This document shows, in pieces, positions 34,904-44,102 of a DNA stretch of 64,000 bases (within the stretch, counting starts at the first letter, position 1; each line of letters starts with the position of its first letter). The translations under genes were made by a program, and so were the position numbers. The stretch spans positions 1-64,000 of the forward strand of contig CAZBZP010000006.1 in NCBI GenBank assembly GCA_964496435.1. Direction: 5' to 3'. The notes beneath the pieces were generated by a model. It was not told the DNA's origin, made no database searches, and saw only the letters and a list, made by a program, of their open reading frames with translations. Source of the stretch: Berkiella sp964496435. Lineage in GTDB: Bacteria; Pseudomonadota; Gammaproteobacteria; Berkiellales; Berkiellaceae.

Positions 34904-35482
34904 ATGGGACCAGTTCAGAATGCAAGCGCATTCTTAGTACACAGTATTTTTGATATCTATATTTTTATCTTATTACTCAGATTTGTTTTGCAATATCTGC
35001 GTGTAGACTACTACAACCCATTCACGCAATTTATCGTAAAAGCAACAAGCCCCGTTGTGGTGCCACTGCGTAGAATTGTACCCGGTTTTTGGGGAATCGA
35101 CTTTGCGACGCTGCTTGTCATTATTGCCCTGACCTCGCTTAAAGTATCACTGGTGATGTTTATCAGTTTACATAAGTTTCCCAACCCTGCGGGTATACTT
35201 ATTTGGTCACTGGGCGAAATTGTTAATTTGACTATTAATCTGTTTTTTTACTCTATTTTACTAAGCGTAATTTTAAGTTGGGTTGCACCACTATCACAAT
35301 CACCTGTTGCGCCCATTTTGTATAGACTTACTGAGCCCTTAATGCGCCCCATGCGAAGAATGATCCCACCTATTGGTGGTTTTGATATTACCCCCATACC
35401 TGTGATGATTGTTTTGCAGTTATTAAAAATCCTTGTTGGGGATCCTCTAACGCATACTGGTTTTCAATTTGGACTGCGCTAA
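34904..35482 (+). CDS. yggT: YggT family membrane protein
   Basis: Integral inner-membrane protein with two YGGT halves. Each half shows the family pattern: FILLLRFVLQYLRVDYYNPF..KATSPVVVPLRRIVP in the first and SVILSWVAPLSQSPVAPILY..LTEPLMRPMRRMIPP in the second (sampled). Four to five hydrophobic segments are visible in 192 residues. The family is linked to osmotic resistance and division-septum functions in some bacteria. It overlaps yggU. Confidence 0.93.
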   Translation: MGPVQNASAFLVHSIFDIYIFILLLRFVLQYLRVDYYNPFTQFIVKATSPVVVPLRRIVPGFWGIDFATLLVIIALTSLKVSLVMFISLHKFPNPAGILIWSLGEIVNLTINLFFYSILLSVILSWVAPLSQSPVAPILYRLTEPLMRPMRRMIPPIGGFDITPIPVMIVLQLLKILVGDPLTHTGFQFGLR

Positions 35483-35792
35483 TTCTAAGGCTGTACGATG
35501 GCAAGATAACGATTTATGGTTATCTATTCTTGTTCAGCCTAATGCCAAAAAAACAAAAGTGATAGGACCTTACCAATCACAACTTAAAATACAAATAACA
35601 GCCCAAGCCTTAGAAAACCAAGCAAATCTCTTTTTAATTGAGTGGCTAGCAACTGAATTTAAGGTACCTAAAACAAAAGTTATTTTGGAAAAAGGTCAAC
35701 ACAGTCGCTCTAAATTATTTGTTATCAAATCACCAAGGCAACTGCCTGATTGGATACAAGACATAGCAACGAAGGATATTTCTCGTGATTAA
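35469..35792 (+). CDS. yggU: YggU/DUF167 family protein
   Basis: Small soluble protein of unknown function, 107 residues. LSILVQPNAKKTKVIGPYQSQ-type start (VQPNAKK) and TAQALENQANLFLIEWLA, then KVILEKGQHSRSKLFVI, match the DUF167 family. The only plausible start is a TTG overlapping the end of yggT by 14 bases, so translation is coupled. It also overlaps the following hydrolase gene by eight bases. Confidence 0.92.
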   Translation: MDCANSKAVRWQDNDLWLSILVQPNAKKTKVIGPYQSQLKIQITAQALENQANLFLIEWLATEFKVPKTKVILEKGQHSRSKLFVIKSPRQLPDWIQDIATKDISRD

Positions 35793-36639
35793 CGAAATTA
35801 AAATTCCCGTTAGAGGCAAGAATATTGCCGCAAAGGTGTGGAATGACCATGGCGGGATCCCAACCCTTGCCTTGCATGGTTGGTTAGACAATGCCGCCAG
35901 TTTTGATAACATCGCGCCCTTGTTGCCTCAGTGCCATATTGTGGCACTGGATTTGCCAGGACATGGCTTCTCTGATCATCCTTCTAAAAGTGCCACTTTG
36001 CACATGCTCGATTTAGCAATTACCACCATTTTAGTTGCCAATGAACTTGGCTGGGATAAGTTTGCCTTACTTGGACACTCATTAGGTGCCTGCATCAATG
36101 GCATTATTGCTGGTACAATTAGAGAACGTCTTCTATGGACAGTGATGATAGATGCTTTAGGCCCATTGACTAAACCTGCTGAATTAGCACCACAGCAATT
36201 TCGTGCATTTATGACTGATTTAATATCTAAACCCAATAAAAAATCACCACGTTATGCAAGCTTTGATGATGCCCTAAATGCGCGATTAAGTGCCAATCAT
36301 ATGCATCCTGAATCAGCCAAAATTTTGGTGAAACGCGGCCTCATGCAATTATCTGATGGTCATTGGAGTTGGCGCACCGATCCAAGGTTACTTATGCCAT
36401 TGGCACAGTTATTCACTGAAGAACAAGTGTTAGCATATCTTAAAGATATTACTGCGCCAGTTTGTTTGATAAAACCTGATCAAGGATATCCATTTGGGCA
36501 AGAAATTATTAGCAAACGATATGAAGCCGTCAAAAATATTCATCTTTATGAGCTTCCCGGACAGCATCATATTCATTTAGATTCGCCCCTTCCTGTCGCC
36601 AAGGCCATTAACACCTTTTTAGCAACGCACACAAAATAA
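35785..36639 (+). CDS. Alpha/beta-hydrolase
   Basis: Cytoplasmic hydrolase of unknown substrate. LALHGWLDNAASFDNIAPLL gives the oxyanion HG region (about residue 29), the nucleophile elbow is LLGHSLGACING (Ser about 96), and the catalytic His is in GQHHIHLDSP near residue 262. Length is 284 residues. The start is a GTG with AAGGAT upstream. Its closest look is to the MhpC/SERHL-type esterases. It lies between yggU and rdgB, where E. coli has no gene. Confidence 0.88.
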   Translation: MINEIKIPVRGKNIAAKVWNDHGGIPTLALHGWLDNAASFDNIAPLLPQCHIVALDLPGHGFSDHPSKSATLHMLDLAITTILVANELGWDKFALLGHSLGACINGIIAGTIRERLLWTVMIDALGPLTKPAELAPQQFRAFMTDLISKPNKKSPRYASFDDALNARLSANHMHPESAKILVKRGLMQLSDGHWSWRTDPRLLMPLAQLFTEEQVLAYLKDITAPVCLIKPDQGYPFGQEIISKRYEAVKNIHLYELPGQHHIHLDSPLPVAKAINTFLATHTK

Positions 36640-36648
36640 GATATAAGC

Positions 36649-37257
36649 ATGAAAATAGTCTTAGCGACAGAAAATGAAGGGAAATTAAAAGAAATACAAT
36701 TATTCTTTAAGGACTTGCCTATTACCCTCGTTTCACAAGCCGAGTTTAAGGTTACTTCCATAGAAGAAACGGGTTTAAGCTTTATTGAGAACGCCCTGAT
36801 TAAAGCAAGACATGCCGCAAAACAATCTGGGTGTCCTGCCCTGGCAGATGATTCTGGATTAGTGGTTGATGCGCTTGACGGACAACCTGGTATTTACTCT
36901 GCACGCTACGCCGGGACTCATGGCAACTCTCAAGATAATATCAACAAATTGCTAGCTGAAATGCAGCATATTGAGAAAGCCCAACGGCAAGCACATTTTT
37001 ATTGCGTTTTAGCTTTTGTACGCCACAGTCTCGATCCTGCACCTCTTATTTGCCAAGGTCGTTGGGATGGTCGCATTTTAACAGCACCACAAGGTCAAGG
37101 TGGTTTTGGCTATGATCCTATTTTTTATCTTGAGCAACAACAATGCTCTGCTGCCGAGCTTAACCCAATAGAAAAAAATAAACTCAGCCATCGAGCCAAA
37201 GCCTTAATGCAATTTTATGAACAATTTCAAACACTGATAAATGTAAAGCAATTATGA
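36649..37257 (+). CDS. rdgB: XTP/dITP pyrophosphatase
   Basis: House-cleaning enzyme for non-canonical purine nucleotides. KIVLATENEGKLKEIQLF is the N-terminal substrate loop; ALADDSGLVVDALDGQPGIYS carries the metal ligands; GFGYDPIFYL and KNKLSHRAKAL are the base-recognition blocks. Length is 202 residues. Its stop overlaps the hemW start (ATGA). Confidence 0.97.
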   Translation: MKIVLATENEGKLKEIQLFFKDLPITLVSQAEFKVTSIEETGLSFIENALIKARHAAKQSGCPALADDSGLVVDALDGQPGIYSARYAGTHGNSQDNINKLLAEMQHIEKAQRQAHFYCVLAFVRHSLDPAPLICQGRWDGRILTAPQGQGGFGYDPIFYLEQQQCSAAELNPIEKNKLSHRAKALMQFYEQFQTLINVKQL

Positions 37258-38411
37258 CATTATCTCCATCCATTCCTTTATCACTATATATTCACTTTCC
37301 TTGGTGCGTTAAAAAATGCCCTTATTGTGATTTTAATAGCCATACCTTACAAAACACGTTGCCAGAACAGGATTACATTGACTGTCTACTTTTGAACTTG
37401 GAGCAACAGTTACACGCTATATGGGGAAGGCGTATTATCAGTATCTTTATGGGAGGCGGCACACCCAGCTTATTTTCAAGTGAAGCATTAGATAGGCTAT
37501 TAAAAGGGATCCGTGCACGTTGCGCGCTCATTTATGATGCTGAAATCACACTTGAAGCCAATCCTGGCACAGCAGAGATGCAACGTTTTAAAGAATATCG
37601 AGAAATTGGTATCAACAGATTATCTCTTGGCATACAAAGTTTTAATGACAAACATCTCAAATTACTGGGTCGCATACATGGTGCTGATGAAGCATATACC
37701 GCGATTGATTATGCCAAGCGAGCAGGCTTTAGCAATTTTAATGTTGATTTGATGTTTGGTTTGCCAGAGCAAACACCACAAGAAGGTTTGGCTGATCTAG
37801 AAAAAGCCATCAACGTCGGTTCTTCTCATCTTTCCTGGTATGAATTGACTTTAGAGCCCAATACGCACTTTTGGCTACACCCGCCGCCTTTACCGCAAGA
37901 AGAAGATATATTGTTACTGCAAGAAAAGGGACAAGCTTTGTTGCAGCAAGCTGGATTTATACAATATGAAGTTTCTGCTTATTCTAAAAACCAAGTTTGC
38001 CAACATAATTTAAACTATTGGGAGTTTGGTGATTATCTTGCGATTGGCGCAGGTGCGCATGGCAAAATTACTTCACAAGCAACTAAGCAAATAAATCGCT
38101 TAGCGCATTATCGCCACCCAAAGCAATATATGGATACATCTCAAGGCTTTATACAAACACAGTCAACTATTGCCCAAGAACAACTGGCCTTTGAATTTAT
38201 GCTGAATGTCTTGCGTTTGAAGGATGGGGTTTTAACTTCCCTTTTTTCAGAGCGTACAGGCTTAACACTCTCTCATATTCAAGATAAGCTACTCATAGCC
38301 TATAATAAGGGTTGGCTAATGCCCTTTGAAGAAAGAATATGTACCACCGAGCTGGGCTATCAATTTTTGAATGAGGTTGTTGCCTTATTTTTGCCAAGTG
38401 AGACGACATGA
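37254..38411 (+). CDS. hemW: HemW radical-SAM heme chaperone
   Basis: Radical-SAM family protein related to coproporphyrinogen dehydrogenase HemN. The cluster motif CVKKCPYCDFNSH (CX3CX2C) is at about residue 18; GGGTPSLF and RLSLGIQSF follow. It lacks the extra cysteine typical of HemN, so it should be HemW, which binds heme and delivers it to respiratory proteins, not a true oxidase. Length is 385 residues. It overlaps rdgB and the next gene by four bases each. Confidence 0.94.
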   Translation: MTLSPSIPLSLYIHFPWCVKKCPYCDFNSHTLQNTLPEQDYIDCLLLNLEQQLHAIWGRRIISIFMGGGTPSLFSSEALDRLLKGIRARCALIYDAEITLEANPGTAEMQRFKEYREIGINRLSLGIQSFNDKHLKLLGRIHGADEAYTAIDYAKRAGFSNFNVDLMFGLPEQTPQEGLADLEKAINVGSSHLSWYELTLEPNTHFWLHPPPLPQEEDILLLQEKGQALLQQAGFIQYEVSAYSKNQVCQHNLNYWEFGDYLAIGAGAHGKITSQATKQINRLAHYRHPKQYMDTSQGFIQTQSTIAQEQLAFEFMLNVLRLKDGVLTSLFSERTGLTLSHIQDKLLIAYNKGWLMPFEERICTTELGYQFLNEVVALFLPSETT

Positions 38412-38938
38412 ACATTAAGATAGAATATCAACCAAATGCCAAAGAGCTTGCCAAAGCAAGTTCATTGTATGTAGAAAAAAAACCCTTATTGATGTTTGCA
38501 GTTGGTTTTATCAATATCGGCATGGCTATCTTATTCACCCTGTTTGTCCTAAAGCTGGTAGTCCTCACATTAACGCCTCAAGATTGGTTGGCCCTTTTGG
38601 TTTGTGCATTATGGTTGTTTGGCCGTCGTCCCTTTAATGAATGGTTACTTTACAGGCGCATGATGAAATCCCTGATTATCTCTAAACCTATCATTATTGA
38701 GATATCTCGTAATGGTATCGTCTGGTCTGGCAAAGGATTAAGGCAAGGGAATATGACCTGGGATCAAATCAAATATATATTAGAAGCACAGAATGGCTTT
38801 GTATTGCCTAATACCTTTACCCGTTTTTTATGGCTTCCCTTTAGAGCTTTTAATTCACCTGAAGATTTGCAATCCTTGCGTGATTTGATAGTAGAAAAGC
38901 AGCTTATATTAAGAGTTTTTCCTAAATGGGAATGCTAA
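38408..38938 (+). CDS. YcxB-like membrane protein
   Basis: Unknown function. Two hydrophobic segments at residues about 28-50 and 57-75 are followed by a soluble part with the YcxB-like pattern: ISRNGIVWSGKGLRQGNMTW then NGFVLPNTFTRFLWLPFRAF. Length is 176 residues. The start overlaps hemW by four bases, so it belongs to the same operon. Confidence 0.75.
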   Translation: MNIKIEYQPNAKELAKASSLYVEKKPLLMFAVGFINIGMAILFTLFVLKLVVLTLTPQDWLALLVCALWLFGRRPFNEWLLYRRMMKSLIISKPIIIEISRNGIVWSGKGLRQGNMTWDQIKYILEAQNGFVLPNTFTRFLWLPFRAFNSPEDLQSLRDLIVEKQLILRVFPKWEC

Positions 38939-38958
38939 TTTTAAATCTTTAATATTGA

Positions 38959-39396
38959 ATGAGAAATATTGCTATGGACATGCACCCTGTTGTTCACATT
39001 GAAGACCCTACAGAAGATTTTTACGGTATTATTCATCAAGGCATAAATGATTATGCTGCCAAACGTGACTTAGCCGGCACAGGCGGTTATTTCTACGTTG
39101 TGTATGATGAAGATCATCATGTTATAGCAGCAATATCCGGTTTTGATAACTTTGGCCCAGCAGAAATCGGTGGTTTATGGGTCGATGAAAAATACCGTGG
39201 ACTTGGATATGGCAAACGTCTTGTTGAACAAGCACAAGCCTGGGCAAAAGAAAAGGGCTGTAAATCAATGACTGTTTTTACGCTAAAAGATTGGCCTGCT
39301 TTTCAATGGTATCAAAAACTGGGATTCACCGTTGAATTTGAGCGCCAAAACCACCGCAACGGAACAACAGGCTGTTATCTCATCAAAAAGTTGTAA
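38959..39396 (+). CDS. GNAT-family N-acetyltransferase
   Basis: Small acetyltransferase of unknown substrate, 145 residues. GGLWVDEKYRGLGYGKRLVE is the acetyl-CoA-binding motif A (R-G-x-G-x-G/K) and KSMTVFTLKDWPAFQWYQKL followed by GFTVEFER is motif B. A start at the internal ATG five codons later is equally possible. It follows the YcxB-like gene by 20 bases. Confidence 0.87.
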   Translation: MRNIAMDMHPVVHIEDPTEDFYGIIHQGINDYAAKRDLAGTGGYFYVVYDEDHHVIAAISGFDNFGPAEIGGLWVDEKYRGLGYGKRLVEQAQAWAKEKGCKSMTVFTLKDWPAFQWYQKLGFTVEFERQNHRNGTTGCYLIKKL

Positions 39397-39487
39397 GAAA
39401 ACCTGCACCTTATACAGTATTAATAACTCAACAGCTACACATTTTGTCTAATATTATACCTCGTGAGTCTCACAAAAAAGGTTTGCG

Positions 39488-41860
39488 ATGGTGCACAATA
39501 TTAAAGAAAAATACAGTCTTGTGCTTATTTTTACATTACTGTTTTTACAGATTGTATTTTTTAGTTTTTACATTCATAAAACATCTTCTACCCATGAATG
39601 GGTATTACATACCTATCAGGTTCTTATTAGCCTTAACAAACTAGAAACACATGTTTATAAACTTTCACAATACGAAAATATACAAGATAGTTCTAATAAA
39701 TCCCTCACTGCAAATGTCATCAAATCTCAGGTTAAAGAACTCAAGCAAGAGACCAAAGACAATCCCAGACAGCAACAACATGTGACAGAAATTGAGGGTT
39801 TACTCGCTGACAGTACATCAAAAACAGACTTTCAGATGCAAAACGGGATGATTAACAGCATCAATGCGATGAAACAAGAAGAATATAATTTGCTAAGTGT
39901 AAGGACACAAGAAAGTAATCAAACAGCAGATACCTTTTTCTATTTTCTTATAACATCATTTTTGTGCACAAATGCGCTTATTGTTGCTTATGCATTTATG
40001 CTTGCATCTTCTAGAAAAAAAATAAGAGAAAGAGAAGCCAGATTAAATCTTGCCGTGCGCAGCACCAGTGATGCCTTATGGGACTGGGATCCCAATTCAG
40101 AACATGTATTTTATTCTTCGCGATTTACAGAGTTATTAGGCTACAAGCCTGATGAATGGACACCATCTTTAATAGAGTTTCAAAAGCGTTTACATCCTGA
40201 TGATAGAAAAAATGTTAGCAAAGCATTTGAAAACCATTTACACAATCATGATCCTTTCGAGATTGAATATCGTATCCAACATAAAAATGGCAATTATATG
40301 TGGCATCATGCAAATGGCCAAGCTATTTGGGATAAAAAGCAAAAACCCATTAGAATGAGTGGTTTTGTATCCGACATTACACATAAAAAGGAAGTTGAAC
40401 GGATTAAGGATGAATTTGTTTCTACTGTCAGCCATGAATTAAGAACGCCGCTGACTTCAATTAGGGGATCAATCGGACTTCTACTGTCTGAGACTGAAGG
40501 GCCCTTAACAGCAGAAATGAAAAATTTCCTTGAAATAGCCTATGCGAATTCTGAAAGACTTATTTTTTTAATAAACGACATTTTAGATATAGATAAAATC
40601 GAATCAAACAAATTACGTTTTGATTTGAAGCCAGAAAGTATTGGTTCACTTATCAAGAATTCAATTGAGTTAAACAAACCCTATAGTGATAAGTACCATG
40701 TCAACTTTAACATTGTTGAACCACTTATTGATGTTCAAGTTTTAGTTGACCGCGATCGTTTTATTCAAGTGATGACAAATTTACTCTCAAACGCAGCTAA
40801 ATTTTCCAACCCAAACCAGAACATTGATATTTACACCTCAAACAAAAACAATATGATTCGCGTGTCCGTTAAAGATTATGGCGCCGGGATATCTAAAGAA
40901 AATCAAGGTTCTCTTTTTTCAAAATTCTATCAAATCCATATACCTAATCAAAAACAAAGTGAAGGAACTGGGTTAGGATTATATATTTGCAGACAACTCA
41001 TTGAAAAAATGGGTGGTAAAATTTCTTTTGAAAGCAGTCCAAACCAAGGAACGACTTTCTATTTTGACTTACCTATTTATACAAAGCAAACGAGGGATTC
41101 AAAAGAAAAAATGGATATGGCTGTTGGTCAAAGAGGAAAATTACTCATTTGTGAAGATGATTATGAAGTTGCTGTCTATTTACAAAAAATAATAGGCAAA
41201 TTGGGACTTGATTCGGATGTTGCCACCTCAGTTAGCCAAGCATTGAACAGTTTAAATACAAACCATTATGAGGGGATAATACTCGATTTAATACTACCAG
41301 ATCAAAATGGTATAGATCTTGTTATTCAATTGCGCACAAATCCCAACTTTCATAATCTGCCCATCATTATTGTGTCTATTAAAGCGATAGAACAAGAAAA
41401 AGTATATGGTAATTCATTAGGTTTAATTGATTGGCTGAGCAAGCCAGTCGATGCTAATAAGTTGATAAGCGCTATCAACAAAATAGCCTCGCCAAACTCA
41501 AAACCAAACATATTGTATGTTGAAGATGATGAAGGTTTGGTCAATATTATTGGTCGAAGCTTACAAAATGTTGCTAACGTTATTTCTGCCACTTCTATTA
41601 GAAAAGCCAAAGAAGTGTTAGGAAAAAATAAGGTTGACTTAATATTACTTGACCTTAGCCTTCCAGATGGCAATGGCTTTGAAATAATAAATTACCTTGA
41701 TGATGACAACAAAGTACCCGTTATCGTCTTGTCAGCAAATGAAGCACCTGAAAGTATAAGCGCTAAAGTAGCTACTACTTTTGTTAAATCTTGCACATCT
41801 GAAGCAACCATCATCAATACTATAAAACAGATGATTCAACCAAACATTCAGGAGGGCTAA
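39488..41860 (+). CDS. Hybrid sensor histidine kinase with PAS and two receiver domains
   Basis: Membrane sensor starting a phosphorelay. Order: transmembrane helix at about 10-30, periplasmic helical part, second helix at about 150-172, PAS_3-type domain (about 185-305, WDWDPNSEHVFYSSRFTELL), HisKA with VSTVSHELRTPLTSIRGSIG (phospho-His about 318), HATPase with NLLSNAAKFS, DYGAGIS and GTGLGLYICRQL, then REC1 (about 556-670, ILDLILPDQNG) and REC2 (about 676-785, LLDLSLPDGNG). 790 residues. The next two genes supply the Hpt and terminal receiver. Confidence 0.94.
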   Translation: MVHNIKEKYSLVLIFTLLFLQIVFFSFYIHKTSSTHEWVLHTYQVLISLNKLETHVYKLSQYENIQDSSNKSLTANVIKSQVKELKQETKDNPRQQQHVTEIEGLLADSTSKTDFQMQNGMINSINAMKQEEYNLLSVRTQESNQTADTFFYFLITSFLCTNALIVAYAFMLASSRKKIREREARLNLAVRSTSDALWDWDPNSEHVFYSSRFTELLGYKPDEWTPSLIEFQKRLHPDDRKNVSKAFENHLHNHDPFEIEYRIQHKNGNYMWHHANGQAIWDKKQKPIRMSGFVSDITHKKEVERIKDEFVSTVSHELRTPLTSIRGSIGLLLSETEGPLTAEMKNFLEIAYANSERLIFLINDILDIDKIESNKLRFDLKPESIGSLIKNSIELNKPYSDKYHVNFNIVEPLIDVQVLVDRDRFIQVMTNLLSNAAKFSNPNQNIDIYTSNKNNMIRVSVKDYGAGISKENQGSLFSKFYQIHIPNQKQSEGTGLGLYICRQLIEKMGGKISFESSPNQGTTFYFDLPIYTKQTRDSKEKMDMAVGQRGKLLICEDDYEVAVYLQKIIGKLGLDSDVATSVSQALNSLNTNHYEGIILDLILPDQNGIDLVIQLRTNPNFHNLPIIIVSIKAIEQEKVYGNSLGLIDWLSKPVDANKLISAINKIASPNSKPNILYVEDDEGLVNIIGRSLQNVANVISATSIRKAKEVLGKNKVDLILLDLSLPDGNGFEIINYLDDDNKVPVIVLSANEAPESISAKVATTFVKSCTSEATIINTIKQMIQPNIQEG

Positions 41861-41862
41861 AC

Positions 41863-42639
41863 ATGGAAATATTAAGTCACATTATGTTAGTTGAAGATGA
41901 TGATGCTATTCGAATGATAGCAACTCGCACGCTTGAGAAACTAGGTAAATTCCAAGTTAGCACTTGTAGCTCGGGATGTGAGGCATTAGATAAAGTAACC
42001 GAAATTAATCCACAACTCATAGTACTTGATGTGATGATGCCTGGTTTAAGTGGCATTGAAACTTTAAAAAAATTAAAAGAGATGGAAAATATCAATAAAA
42101 TACCTGTCATATTTTCAACTGCGCGTGTACAGCCATCACAACTAGAAGAATATAACAAAATGGATGTTATTGGTGTAATTTCAAAACCATTTGATCCTAT
42201 GGCCCTGAGCACTCATATTAGAGAGCTGTGGGACAAACATCATCACATTCATTTAGATCTCGCCAAGGCCCCACAAGCGCCTGTTGCAAATAGTGATATA
42301 GATGCGCTTTATAATAGATATGCGAGTTTATTTCCTAAAATGCGTAATGAGTTAATTGAGGAATGGCTCCAAATGCGGGTGCAATATATTTCCATAGAGG
42401 ATTGGAAGCGCTTACATTTTATGGCACATAAATTGGCTGGATCATCTGGTTCATTTGGTTATGTCACAGAACATGAAATACTTCGAAAACTTGAGCTTAT
42501 ACTAGAGCCTTTACAACATTCAAAGCCATCTTCTATCACCTATGCGGAAATTGACAACCTTATTGTTAGCTTAAAAAATGCCAGCATGCAATCAAAGCCT
42601 CCTACAGAGGTTCAATTAAAAAGGGAAGATAAATCATGA
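41863..42639 (+). CDS. Response regulator with C-terminal Hpt domain
   Basis: REC domain at residues 1-122 (acidic pair in VEDDD, phospho-Asp in LIVLDVMMPG, Lys in VISKPFDP). A C-terminal Hpt domain (about 140-245) carries HFMAHKLAGSSGSFGYVT, with the phospho-accepting His and the GxxxxFG-type helix turn. No DNA-binding or enzymatic output. GGAGG lies nine bases before the ATG. It fits the middle step between the hybrid kinase and the following single receiver. Confidence 0.92.
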   Translation: MEILSHIMLVEDDDAIRMIATRTLEKLGKFQVSTCSSGCEALDKVTEINPQLIVLDVMMPGLSGIETLKKLKEMENINKIPVIFSTARVQPSQLEEYNKMDVIGVISKPFDPMALSTHIRELWDKHHHIHLDLAKAPQAPVANSDIDALYNRYASLFPKMRNELIEEWLQMRVQYISIEDWKRLHFMAHKLAGSSGSFGYVTEHEILRKLELILEPLQHSKPSSITYAEIDNLIVSLKNASMQSKPPTEVQLKREDKS

Positions 42640-43016
42640 GAAAGCCACTTATTCTTGTTGTTGATGATGATCAAATGGTGAGAGAGTTTGTTATCCTAAG
42701 CTTGGGAAGAAATTTCGAGTTTATTGAATCATTTGATGGTGAGTCCACGCTTGAACTCTTGGATAAACATCAACCCGATTTAGTCATTCAAGATCTTAAT
42801 CTTCCTGACATGGATGGGCTTGATTTGAATAGAATGATTCTCGCTCATTACCCTGAAGTGCCAATTATTGCATTCACAGGTTACACCTTAAAGTTGGGTG
42901 GAGATTATCGCGGATTTGTGGGTTATGTGCTAAAACCCATCGTGCCTGATAATTTACTCTCTGTGGTTGATCATTTTATAGATTGGGAGAACATAAAGTC
43001 TTCCCAGCAAAACTAA
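42636..43016 (+). CDS. Single-domain response regulator
   Basis: CheY-like receiver of 126 residues: VVDDDQMVREFV at the N-terminus, phospho-Asp in LVIQDLNLPDMDG, Thr in IIAFTGYT and Lys in VLKPIVPDN. No output domain. The start overlaps the stop of the preceding gene by four bases. It is the likely end of the phosphorelay; its target is not encoded nearby. Confidence 0.92.
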   Translation: MRKPLILVVDDDQMVREFVILSLGRNFEFIESFDGESTLELLDKHQPDLVIQDLNLPDMDGLDLNRMILAHYPEVPIIAFTGYTLKLGGDYRGFVGYVLKPIVPDNLLSVVDHFIDWENIKSSQQN

Positions 43017-43054
43017 TGAGAATTAATCATGAGGCTTTATTTAGAAATTCATTA

Positions 43055-43951
43055 TTACACATTCAATGATATTTTGTGTTTTTTGTTTGGATTTTCGGTT
43101 AAGCCCATATCAAATGCTTCATTTTCAATCACCGGTTCGTTGGTGCGTTTTATACCCAGCATATGATACTTTACTTGTTCTATTAGATCGTCAATAGCAA
43201 TATAATTATATCCTAGATCATCGTTTCCAACTTCTTCTAGCTTAGCATCAAATGCTTCTTGTAAATTAGTACCATTTAACAATTCCAAATCTTCTACGAT
43301 GATCTCATGTATTGCCTCAAAGTCAAAACCATATGTTAAGTAGTTTGGCTTATGCCTCCTTGATTCACCAAAATCAATCAAATATACATTTAAGTATTCG
43401 TCCACTAGTATATTGCTCATATTAATATCATTATGGTTAATGCCTTTATTGCTCAGTGTTTTTAATTCATTTAGCAATGACAAAGCCATGCGCAGTCTTG
43501 ATGTTTTAGGTAAATGTTTTGCTTCTCTTTCAAAGTCAAACAAAGTAACTGCTTTTAGTTTTTTCAGAAACATATAAGATTTGAATTGTTCTTTTTGTGC
43601 TTGGACTATTTCTTGATAGCCCAGTAAATAGTTAACTCTATATTCTTTTGAGCAAAGCGCTTCATTTCTTGCTGTTGCAAGAGCATCTTTTGTTTGCCCC
43701 TTTCTTACCTTTACTATACAAGACGCAGGTGAATCAATACATTCGGCAAGTTTCATTTTGCCTTCACGACTATCAATTGGCCTTTCTAAGGAAGTGACTT
43801 TAAAAAGATGGTGCGCAGAGCGAATAACATCAAAGGGTAAATTTAAAGGGCTTGTGTATCTTTTTAATTTTACAAGTTCCTGGTTATTTTTGAAAAACGT
43901 CATTATTTCATTTTTAGTCTTTTCATTTAACGCTAAGTCTGTGTCTAGCAT
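43055..43951 (-). CDS. Protein-kinase-like protein (eukaryotic-type fold)
   Basis: The catalytic half is readable: a candidate ATP-binding Lys in CIVKVRKG (about residue 83), a helix-C type Glu in TARNEALC, the catalytic loop GINHNDINMSNILV (HxDxxxxN, about 170) and metal motif LIDFGES (DFG, about 192). The loop is closer to RIO/Bud32 or aminoglycoside-kinase style than to classical HRDLKxxN. I chose the ATG at 43951 with GAGGA upstream; 43969 is the alternative. No signal peptide or membrane helix. Substrate unknown; a host-directed effector is possible. It converges with the phosphorelay genes. Confidence 0.72.
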   Translation of the reverse strand: MLDTDLALNEKTKNEIMTFFKNNQELVKLKRYTSPLNLPFDVIRSAHHLFKVTSLERPIDSREGKMKLAECIDSPASCIVKVRKGQTKDALATARNEALCSKEYRVNYLLGYQEIVQAQKEQFKSYMFLKKLKAVTLFDFEREAKHLPKTSRLRMALSLLNELKTLSNKGINHNDINMSNILVDEYLNVYLIDFGESRRHKPNYLTYGFDFEAIHEIIVEDLELLNGTNLQEAFDAKLEEVGNDDLGYNYIAIDDLIEQVKYHMLGIKRTNEPVIENEAFDMGLTENPNKKHKISLNV

Positions 43952-44102
43952 GGTTATATTCCTCAACATCCCATCTTAAAATGCTACACGAGACTCTTTA
44001 TTATCCTAAGGACATTCATCTTAAGGAGATAACAGCTCATCTGAAAGTTTTCAATACCGCAAAGGCATCATGTTAAATGGGATTTTTTACTGAAAAATAA
44101 GC

